Origin: Physella acuta
Lineage: Eukaryota; Mollusca; Gastropoda; Physidae
Direction of reading: 5' to 3'
Length of the DNA: 64,000 nt
Assembly: GCF_028476545.1 (NCBI RefSeq)
Contig: NW_026732025.1
Coordinates: 412,001 to 476,000, forward strand
Shown here: in pieces, positions 27,501-39,500 of the stretch
Layout: each line of letters opens with the position of its first letter
How positions within the stretch are numbered: position 1 is the first letter of the stretch
The notes under the pieces: generated by a model
What the model saw: only the letters and a program-made list of their open reading frames with translations
Database searches by the model: none
Told to the model about the DNA's origin: nothing
Position numbers and translations under genes: made by a program

Positions 27501-30500
27501 CTTGTTAAAGAAGGAACAAAAAAAAAACTATTACTTTAAGGCTATTTCATCTTAAAAATTCAATCTTATATCACATTAATTTATGGCTAATTTTTCTTAA
27601 AAATTTAAATCTTATCCTTTTTAATTATAATACGACTTCTATTATTACTGTAAAAAAAAGCACAGAAAAATGTATGTAATATTATCTTTATCCAAGGCAA
27701 ACAAGCACCAACATCACTGTGTTTGTACCCGAACTGAGCAGGAAGCGTGGGGACAGATGCAAAAGAAACTGGGTTATGTTTGTCCTTCGGCTTTATTTGA
27801 CCAAATGTTTTCAGTCCAGTTAATGCCAACATGGCAAGTCAGCTGTGGTCCCGGGAGTCATATTTGTCACAAGTCTACCTAAAAAATTCCCCCGGCGTGT
27901 CGCTGGCAAAGTGGCCAGATTGGCCAAGGGTGTGAACAGCCTTAAGGCCATGTTTGGGAACACGCCCTAATGGCGTAGTGGTGTGAAGAGACCCCGACAC
28001 CTAGAAGGGAAATAATCCAATTAGATGACTGTCGTTTTTGTCTCAAACACCAACTACACCAGGGGAGGCTACCCGTGGACAGGGCATTGCTCTGGCTTCT
28101 CTATTATGTATAACGTGGATCGGTACACAAACACCAAGTACAGAACAAAGGCGACACGAAACAATGTGTAATTGTAAGTCAAAAGTCAGTATCAGCTTGT
28201 AAATAGTGAAAATAGCAGACAGCCAGTCTAAACGGGAGGGAAATCTTTACTTTAGATGTCCCATGTTTTCAGGATTAAGTGTATGGAGAATCTGATTGCT
28301 ATCTGATAAATACACATTTGGTTTACAACTATTGCGTACAGGGCCTATCTCGAAAATATAGTTCAATGAGCAGAAGCGCTATACAAGTTGACTAATACAG
28401 TAGCTCTATATTATATTGTAGGGACTAAAAAACGAAACTACTGGGTAGACAATAAAAACTTGTTTTACATATTGTTAAGACTCAAAGTATACAACACTAG
28501 TTCAAGTGAAGAGTAAAGTTTGTTGGTCCAAGTATAGTCAAGTCTCCGGTCTCCTTCTATCGGTCTCCTTCTATCGTTTTAATTCTTCACTATCTGTCAA
28601 CTTATCCACGTCTTAGCCCAGATATTAAATTGTAGCCTAACCTAATGTATGAGGGCTTATACTTTTCTAAAACTATTATCAGGCTATTTCCATTTAAAAC
28701 ATATTTCATTATGTTTACTCCCTAGTTGTACCAGTAGCCATTCTCCAACATATCAGAATAGAATTGGTAAGTGGACAATATAGAAGGTCTGGTCATTGGA
28801 CACATTATCTAGTTCTATATTACATTTAGGGAAGTATTCCTTGGATGGAGCCAACAAATTGTTGTATCAAGATTTTAGGTGTGTTATTAAAATAAAATAT
28901 TCATCTGTGGAGGACGCTAGGGTGACTGTTTGATAAAAGAGGTATTCATTTGTGGGAGAGCACTAAAATGAATGTTTAATGAAAGAGTTGTTCATCTGTG
29001 TGTGGGTGGGGGACACTAATATAAATGTTTAATGAAAGAGTTGTTCATCTGTGTGTGGGTGGGGGACACTAATATGAATGTTTAATCAAAGAGGTGTTAA
29101 AGCTTTTAGACAGTCCACCAAAGAAGAAAATGTCTTCACCTCAAGAGCTGCGAACCCTTCATAACTTTAACACAGGTTTTTGGTGGGAACTATTTTCAAA
29201 CAATATTTATTTTATTTAATTAAAATAACAAGACAAAATCGCTTGATGGAATATTTCATGGAATATTTTACCGAGTTAAAAATAACTAAATTAAAGCCGT
29301 TAAAACTGTTCCAGTATGCTAGATGGTGACTCACCTTTTGGACATAAACTTGGTCATAGCAACGAGCAGCCCTAAACCGTGCAGCAGGAAGTCAGCCGAG
29401 TTCTTGTCACCATCGATAGGACCCCGCACAGCACTGCAGTAGGTCCGTAGTTTGTCTATCACACCTACACTGATGATGTAGCTGAAACAAAACAGGAAAT
29501 GGCTACAGCATACACATTACGTTATACAACAACACAGGCCTGTGTACAACAGTACAACAATACATGACAAATTAAAGCGCAGGATTACAGTTAGTGTGCA
29601 CGGACATGAGAACAAAATAATTAACTGTGAATGCTGGTGTGTACGTTCCCTGCATAACACGTTCCCTGCATAACACGTAACATACGATACGTCAGAAGAG
29701 GGGGTGGGTGGGGCAGTATAGCTAGTGACAATTGGGATAGAATGAGAATCACCGGGCTAATATGACATGTGGCACTAGATCTTATATCAATTATAGAACA
29801 CCAAGAAGTGTCTCAATGGTGCTCTAGTATGAACACCACCAAAAAGTGACGATGGTGCACTAGTAGGATTAAAGAACACCATCAAAAAGTGACGATGGTG
29901 TACTAGTAGGATCAAAGAACACCATCAAAAAGTGACGATGGTGCACTAGTAGGATCAAATAACACCATCAAAAAGTGACGATGGTGTACTAGTAGGATCA
30001 AAGAACACCATCAAAAAGTGACGATGGTGTACTAGTATAATCAAATAACACCAACAAAAAGTGACGATGGTGCACTAGTAGGATCAAAGAACACCATCAA
30101 AAGGTGACGATGGTGTACTAGTAGGATCAAAGAACACCATCAAAAAGTGACGATGGTGTACTAGTATAATCAAATAACACCAACAAAAAGTGACGATGGT
30201 GCACTAGTAGGATCAAAGAACACCACCAAAAAGTGACGATGGTGCTCTAGTATGATCTATGAATACCACCAAAAAGCTACTCAGTGGTACTAGTATCACC
30301 CCTAACACCATCAAAAGCTACTTCCGCTTCTCATCAACCAACCCGTGCCTACAACAAAAGCAGAGTCCCGATGATTTACTTGGCGGCTCTGAAGACCCTT
30401 AGCTAATTTGCCCAGTGAGATCATTAATTTCATCATGCGCATCTCAGTCAACAAACATCCCCAGGGGTGGGGTGGGCGAATACAGTTGAAAAGGGCACTG

Positions 30501-33500
30501 TCGAGTGGTTTAAATGGAATAATAGAGAGGCCGGGCCGATCATGGGATTAACAAAATAAATGGGCTAAGGAGAAGGGGAGGGAGACTGAAAGCAGAGTTG
30601 TCATAAGATTTGAGGTTGTGAGCCCTCTATGCGAGGTCAATAGCATTAAAACTCGTATTGAGGAGCCATTAGATGCGAGAAGTAAATGGGCTCTCGTTAT
30701 TCACGGGCTGCCCCAGCAGGAAATGAACATAGTGGACAAATAGGCCCGGAGCAATGGCCCTCGAGCGAGGAGACTGGCCGACAACGGCGAGGGGAAATGA
30801 AGTAATATTTTATCAATTAGTCCAAGCATCTTCCACTGATGTTTTAAGGAAGGGAGAATCCCCCGATACAATATAATTAGTAAATAGCCCAAGTGCCCGA
30901 GTGCGAGGTGCCAGCCAACACAACTCAATAGAACCGCCATCTTTGTCTACACACTCCAGTTGCCTCAGACCCTCCTTTTTCCCCCCTTTCCCCGCCCTCC
31001 ATTTTTTTACGGGGCTCCACTTCCTCTCAGGCCGGATTTTCACATCCGTCTCTTTTAGCCTCGTCATCGATACAAGAAGCTGCTGATCAATACCCCAGGA
31101 ATCTCGGCTTCCCAATCACCCCTCGCCACCCTCCCTCCTCTAGGAATATCCAAACTTGCTTCCAAATCTATCTGACCCTCACCACCCATCCACTCTATGC
31201 TAGAAATAAAAATGTCTTCCAGACTGTTTTTATAGCCTAACACGGGCAAACATTTTCTTATGCTTTCGTTTTTTTTTTCTCAAGAAATAATTTTTGGTGG
31301 CTTTTATCCTACGGAAGTTGAGGAATCGCCCACACAGTTTTTTGATTGATTCAGTTACTGTCTGTTGACAATTTGAGCAAGTTGGGAGGAGAGAATTGAA
31401 CTCAATGGAGAGATAGACAAACGTGATGATAAACATGTGGACGGTTGGGACTCAACTTAGGCTGTGTCAGAGCTAAACATGGGCAAGTCAGTGTCAGAGA
31501 TTAACATGGGCAAGTCAGTGTCAGAGATTAACATGGGCAAGTCAGTGTCAGAGCTTAACATGGGCAAGTCAGTGTCAGAGATTAACATGGGCAAGTCAGT
31601 GTCAGAGCTTAACATGGGCAAGTCAGTGTCAGAGATTAACATGGGCAAGTCAGTGTCAGAGCTTAACATGGGCAAGTCAGTGTCAGAGATTAACATGGGC
31701 AAGTCAGTGTCAGAGTTTAACATGGGCAAGTCAGTGTCAGAGATTAACATGGGCAAGTCAGTGTCAGAGATTAACATGGGCAAGTCAGTGTCAGAGATTA
31801 ACATGGGCAAGTCAGTGTCAGAGATTAACATGGGCAAGTCAGTGTCAGAGCTTAACATGGGCAAGTCAGTGTCAGAGATTAACATGGGCAAGTCAGTGTC
31901 AGAGCTTAACATGGGCAAGTCAGTGTCAGAGCTTAACATGGGCAAGTCAGTGTCAGAGATTAACATGGGCAAGTCAGTGTCAGAGCTTAACATGGGCAAG
32001 TCAGTGTCAGAGATTAACATGGGCAAGGCAGTGTCAGAGCTTAACATGGGAAAGGCAGTGTCAGAGCTTAACATGGGAAAGTCAGTGTCAGAGATTAACA
32101 TGGGAAAGTTTATGTCAGAGCTTAACATGGGCAAGACAGTGTCAGAGCTTAACATGGGCAAGTTTATGTCAGAGATTAACATGGGCAAGTCAGTGTTAGA
32201 GCTTAACATGGGCAAGGCAGTGTCAGAGCTTAACATGGGCAAGTCAGTGTCAGAGCTAAACATGGGCAAGTCAGTGTCAGAGCTAAACATGGGCAAGTCA
32301 GTGTCAGAGATTAACATGGGCAAGTCAGTTTCAGCTAAACATGGGCAGTCAGTGTCAGAGTTCAATATGGACAAATCAATGTGAGCTCAATATGTATAAG
32401 TATAAGTGAGAGTTTGAGCTCAGAAACTGTTGTAAGTATATGTGTGGTCTAGTTGGGTTTCATTAAAGATTCTCTAGTAGACAACACGCAAAACATCTTA
32501 AAGTAGCTAGCATTTGGTAGGAACTGTTGGACCAGAAAAAGGAGGACAGTTTTCTAACAGTGTAGTTACTGGTAGAGAATTTAGAAAATAGGTTTTAGTG
32601 TTGTATTTTTAAGAGGAAACTGAATTGCTGAAATTAAATGCATGGCCGGCCATGTATTATATTTTTACATGAGAATTGAATGCATATTTATTTGTTGCAT
32701 TAGTTAATAAAGGTCGAATGGATTACTTCCCAAATCGTGCACATTTAAATAGCGGCATTTCTTTCGTAACATTTTGTTATATCTTAAGCGCAACAAAAAA
32801 CACTTCCAAATTTGTGGTGCAGGGGAGGTAATCACAAAATAACCAAATTTTAAAGTATAAAACAATTACCTCCCTTGTAATTTGCTGTTTGTTTTTAGAA
32901 AACATAAAGCGATATTTCATTTATTTAATTTGTTTGGAAATTTAAAAACTACTTTATTGCAAAATAACATATATTTCAAACACACAAAATATTACTATTT
33001 TACTGTTGAACAAGAATTATATCTAGCTGTAAATTTAAATAAATATTGGGGATGGTGTGGTCAAGTGGTGCAGCACATGATTACTAACCCAAAAGTCTAT
33101 AGTTTGGTTCTTTGGCTTAAGACTATCCAGCTCAGAGGTGTACCTGACTTGTAACAGGGAACATAAAGGTGGCTGAATATTCTACTGAATACAATATCCC
33201 TTCATATACTGAGGTCAGAGAAAAAGGCCATTTTCTAATTTATCAGTCCCATTTTACATTTACTTTAACTGTAAAAACCTTCTGATTGGGGGGTGGGGGG
33301 TGTTAATTAACAGGGGTAAGTAGACAGTGTGAGAGTTGAAAATGGGTGAGACAGTGGGATAATTCAAGGACTAATTTATGTTTTGACAGGGGGTAAGTAC
33401 TCAAGAGAGGTAATGGCAGGAGCAATGACACATGCTACAAATGAAATGAATTTTTATTATATATTATTCTTATCAGCAGTACGGAAAGGTTACTAAACTT

Positions 33501-36500
33501 CTAATTATTTTTCTTTCTACAGATCCAAGTTTGTACAGACTTAATGCATTATGGGACATACCTGATTATATCATTTCCTCGATTAGTAAATGCATCTCCA
33601 GTTCCACTCATGCGCTCAGAGCTAGCCTCACTGCAGTTACTGGCAGGGTTGTTCTTGGCCAGACATGAGAGAACAGTGCTCAGCACTTGCATGAGGCCTG
33701 AGCAGACAGGGTCAAAGGGCAGGCTGTTTGTGTCGGTGGTGCTGTTCTCAGAGCTGCTGCTGGCCCCACTGCCACTCACTACACTGCTGGGTCTCCCAAA
33801 GTCGTCTGGTAACATTGTCTGGAAAGCAGGGGTAAATTATCTATAGGGGGCATAATTCAAGGCTTAATTTATGGGGTTACCCCCCTTACACAGTTACAGT
33901 AAGTTTGAATAATTCAATCTTCCCTTGAGTTTAATCTCTAATATTTCTTTCTTTTTTTTATTTAGTAATTAAAAAATGTTTTTAATGTAAGTTATTTGGG
34001 TTTTTTTTGTTTTTTTTTTTAATAAAGTTGATCAAAATAAATTTTAAATCCCCTAAATATAGCTACATAATAAGGTTTAATATGCAGTGTTTCTTCCAGA
34101 CTTTTTTCTCCGGGGGGGGGGGGCACTTGAAATTTTCGGGGGGGCGGTAGACTTTCTTTGGGGGGGGGGCGGACACTGTTAAAAGTATATATTTTCTATA
34201 TAAATTATATAAATTTCATTTCGTTCGGGGGGGGGGGGCGGTAAAATTTTTTCGGGGGGGGGCTATGCCCCCCCCCCCCCCCCCCCGAAGAGATGCCTGG
34301 AAGAAACTCTGTTAATATGGCTAGGAAATAAATACTTACATTTAATCTGTAAATAAGATGGTCCACAAGAGCTCCTATCTTGTTGCTAAACAACAAATAA
34401 TGGCAGTTGTCAAAGTTGTTTTTACAAGCCAGTCTGTAGACATCTGTTGAGTGTGTCAGGGATCTGTCACAAATAAAGTGGTTTAAACATTAGAATACAG
34501 ATTTTAAATATTGTATAGGGAGGATGGTGATTCTATAAAATGTTGGATTTAGAAAATATCATGATAAACATTTTAAAGATGCCTGAATGTATGTTACAAA
34601 ATGTAGTTTACAATGGATATAAAAATTTGAAATAAAATTTCTAACAATCTTACTTAGAGGGTATAACACAAGGTAGAGCAGAAGTTGCATTTTCTATCGT
34701 CATCAAAATTCTACTCAAAGAGCTAAAGCCACCAAGGGTTTTGAAGCAGGCTTGATCATTGACACACTGAAAAATCAAACAAAATTTTCAATATTCGGTA
34801 AATTTTGATAATATGAATAATTAGTCTAATTAGTCCCATCTGTTACTCAAAGGAAAAGATTTGTAATTGTTTAACAGGCCACTTACTTTTTTTTCCAAAA
34901 TGCGTCCAATCTCTCCTAAGGCTCTGTCTAATGCAGAAACTTTATTCTGAGGCCAAGGTCCGGAGTCTTGAGATTGCAGGTATTTGTTGATATCTTTGAT
35001 AACCTTGTGTAGCCTTATCACAAAGTTTGGTATCAATGAGATCTTTGTTTACTTCTAACATAAAATACAGTTTTTTTTTTGGTTTTTTTTTTTTTGTAAA
35101 AACCGTTATTATTACAGATTACAAAATGAAAGATTGGTGAACTAATTGAATGTTTTATCATCTTCATTAACAGCTGACAGGCACATTAAAATATCAACAT
35201 TAAACCTATTTGTCAGGTGTATGTTTACTTATGTTAAGACAGCTGATTTTTAGTTTGTTCCAGCATACAAAATAAATCTTGCTTGCTATTTAAAAATGAC
35301 TGTTCATCTATGTTAATTGAGTCAACAATTCATTATTAAATCTGTGAATGTGATTAGACTTGAATATTTCTAGGTAACTAACTGTTTGACATCTACAAAA
35401 TACCACTTAAGCAAATGAGATGGGGAGAAGGGTAAAGCTTCACATTTTCAGCTAACTTTGAGACTTACTTGGCTTTATGTTCTGACTCAGCAGACTGGAG
35501 TTTAGTTGCTAAGGAGTTTTCATACTCAAGGCCTCTGTTTAAAAAAATAAATACTAGATACATAATCTGTTTAACATAGGTTTAACATTAAATATAATGT
35601 AATTTTGTATTCATATAGTAGATGTATAATAGTAGTTTCCTTTTGAACTTGACGACCCATGGGGCAAGTGAAACAGAGTTCACCTGTTTCTGGGACCTCA
35701 GCATATGCAGGGACAGTGTGGTCAGCCCAATGCCCAACCACATTTACTTCCCCTGACATGAGTTAGCTCATCAAAGCTGGGTGGAGACAGGGTCGTTAAA
35801 CTGACTCAAACCTGGATTTGAACAACTTTCAGGTTGGAAGTCTAGGTCTCTACTGCTATAGGCTACACTGTCCCTTTGTACTCATGTACAGAGGGAAAAA
35901 CTTAGTTCTCAGAAATGTTTCCTTTTGAAAGATTTAGTCAACTAGATATTTAAACAAACCTGGTAACCATTCTTTGTCGCAGTTTTTTACATCGTTTTTT
36001 CAGCGCTTTTTGTCTTTCTTTTTCTGTAACGATCTTTGGATGATTGCTGTTGTCAGGTGCATCAACAATGTGTTTCAGATTAAAGGTTTCCTGCAATGAG
36101 AATACAAATTATGACATTTTAATTGAAAGACCACCAACACTATGAACACTATCTTTCAGCTAAGAGCACAAATCACCAAGAAGGAGACTTTTCATTTTTT
36201 AATTTAAAATTTTTTTTTATTTGAAAACAAATATGATTATCATGCAGCATTAATAATACTCACAATATCTTGTTTAGTCATTTCTTTTCCACCGCTATTA
36301 TCTTTCAGAGCTTGCTGGTGCTTTTTGCCTCTTAAGTGACTTAGCAGGTAAACTTCAGATGGAATCTACATTATTTTACAAAAACAAAAAAACCAACTAG
36401 ATTATGATTCATTACTTAACAACTAGATTTATTATTTTACATATAACTGCAATGGAATATTTCAAGGATGCAAAGATTTTTTTGTTTAATATAACCGTAC

Positions 36501-39500
36501 ATTGTATTGGATTTATCTTTACCACCCCATTACAATACAATATGAATCATAACATGGCTTTTGGTGGAATTCAAGTTAAATTTATACTCATACAAAATTT
36601 GTAGCCTATTGTTAACCAAGATTCCCACCCCCCTTCCATCACCATATAATTTTAAGTCTTTAATCCACAAAGGTGCTATAAAATGTTTGCCTTATAGTTT
36701 TAGAAATTTCACTCTTCAACATTTCAAAAATGTACTGAGAAATTAAAAAAAAAACAACTAATATACAATTTCCTTTGGGCATGTAACAGCAATGTTGTAG
36801 TAATGATTCTTGCATTAATGAACCATAGTCTTGTTACTTACCAGTACATTACAAATGGAGCAAAGCTTGTTTCTGTCATAAGGTGTTAATTTAGGTGCAT
36901 CATTATGGTCTTCTGTTGAGTGTCTCATGACACTCATTTCAAACGCCCGACCTCTGATCTGTTGCAAATGTTCTTCATGTCGTTGAGTAGTTTCGTCTTG
37001 CTGCAAGAGGAAAGTTAGTAACTGTACAGACTGATCAGACAACAATTATTAACAAACAATTAAATTAAATGAAACTGCGTAAGTTGTTGTAAAGACTGAT
37101 CTTACAATAATTGTTGACAAATAAAATGAATTAGATGAAACTGCTCAAATTGTTTACAATTATTAAGTTATTAAAATCCAAACCTTTTGTTGGATCTTCT
37201 TTTGTAAAACTTGCTTATGGGCTTCCTGCATTGCATTTAGAGCTGCTATTCTTTCCTCTCTTTCTCTGGAATAAAATAATAAGGTTTATGTTACAACCAG
37301 TTAGGTTAAAAAAAATGTTAAAAATAAAAACTGAAATGAAATACTTACTTTCCTCTTGCGCGAACAGCTTCCAACCTTTCCTTCTCCTTTTCAATTTGTT
37401 GCTGTTCTATCCTAGCATCACGAAGTTTTCTTTTCTCTTGCATTTCTAACAGCCGTGCTTTCCTGTCTGCTTCCAGAGCTTTTCTTCTCTCTTCTACTGC
37501 TGCTTCTTTAGCTTGTTTCTCTTCAAGCTTGCGCATGCGTTCTTCCTGTATACAACATAAATAAAAGTGCACTTTATTCCTAAAAATCAGACACCACATA
37601 ACAATAATATTAAATCTTAATAACAAATAGTTTCCCACATTTATTCATCCATATTTTTTACACAGATAAGTTTTTGAAAAATATTTCTGTCCAATGCCTA
37701 GAAAAAAACAAGACTCTGAACAATCAAAAAAGTATAAGCAGAACATTACTGAACCCCAAAAAAACAAATCAATTTTCAAACATTTTTTCAAACATTTTTT
37801 CAAACAAATAACAAAAGTTTGTTGTACCAGGTGCATGTGAGCAGCTAAAAATAAACATTTTTGTGTTGAATCAGAAAAAAAGTTGATATTAAAATCAACT
37901 AATAAAAAAATGTAAAACAAACAAGCAAGCATTCTGAATTTTTGTGACAAAAGTTTAAAAATAAAACAGCAAGCACAGAGAAGCGGTATCATGCATACCA
38001 TCAACTCATGTAGCCGAGCCTCAGATTCCTGATGTTTTGACATGATGTCATGCCGCTTGTTCTGTGCTTCAAGGCTGTTGATAAAAGCTATCTCGTTTGC
38101 CTGGCCACAAAATAAAACAAGAAGCTTGGCTTTAACATTGATCAAAGCAATTTTAATGATAACGCAGATGACACATGAACATGCCTTCGATGGAACTGTT
38201 TGGAAAACAACAAAGCAGATGATGACTTTAACATGCCATGGGAGGTAATGTTTCAACAAAACAAGAATAGAGACAACATGCAAACTGTACTGAGACTCCA
38301 TCCTTAGATAGAAGTTACAGCTTTCTTTAATTAGGATGATAGTAAAGAGTTATGATGATTTTTTACAAAGAAAAGTAAACTTAACAAATCAACAAAACTC
38401 ATCACTGATGTTATGATGAAGTTACAAAGGGCTAATATGAAGCAAAATGGTGTGTTGTATATAAGACACAAGCTACTACACAAAGCCAAAAAAATATTGC
38501 CTTTATAAATATGCTTAGTTTTTATCATTTTATTTAATCTATACAAATACGTTTTAAATTAATGGTTAAAACATTTCAACAACATAAAATTTAACCAGTT
38601 GTATTTGATCTTAGTTGCGCAGTTTTACTTTACACGTTAAGTTAGTAACGATTTAAATTTAAACACATTTTTTTTAAATATTTGTGGCGCTGTTTAAATG
38701 TGGCTCTATGGGTCGTAAATTTATTCTTTAAAACTACAAAATTCTTTTTGTAATATCGCTCTTCAAAGACCTTTTTACATCTTTTTTTGTTTAAAATAAT
38801 GCTATGCATTACTGAAAATAAATACAATACTACAAACAAACAAGACAGTTAAAAAGAAATGTAGAAGTGTTTACATACAAGGAGTGCAGGACTACTGTAA
38901 GTCTGTATGAGAGACAATATTTACAGCATGTCATGTGTCTTTATATTACATTTTTAAATCTCACCTTTGCTTCCTCCTCATGTGCTTTCCGTGCCTTAAG
39001 CTTGAGTTGTAACTGACGTTTCTCTTCAGCTCGCTGTAATTTGTGTTCCAACAGTGTCTTACTCTGCCTCATCAACTCCTCTTTATAAGCTCTCACCTCT
39101 TCTACCTGAGGGCCATCATCAGATCAACTATTACAGGTAATGACTATTTTCGCTACTTCAAATTTCATAAAAATAGTTCTCTGAAGCTTTTATATTACTT
39201 TCATTTATTATTTGATTGTGAAAGCTTTATAAAACAATGGCCACAAGTAACATATAATTTTTATCAAACTTGAAATGACTTTTAAAAGTCTTTTTTAAGA
39301 GGGTGATTTTACATCTAATAGAGTTCATATAAAGTGAAACTATTAAATCAGAATTAATATAAACTTTTAAGAGGAATTAAAATATACAAATGTTAGTGGT
39401 CTCAATAAGCAAGAATAATTTTAACACGCCTTCTTTGATAAATCCCTGAGGCGCTCTGCTTTTTCTTGCATGAGTTTTCCCCTAAGTTCTTGTGCTTTAG

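Noticed and set aside
31464-32384. Secreted or silk-like repeat protein
   Set aside because: No signal peptide, no family match, equal openness on both strands and an intronic location. Kept only as a repeat.
37645-38301. 218-codon minus-strand frame taken as one exon
   Set aside because: Only 37999-38100 matches SCAPER with good splice sites. The rest is intron that happens to be open.
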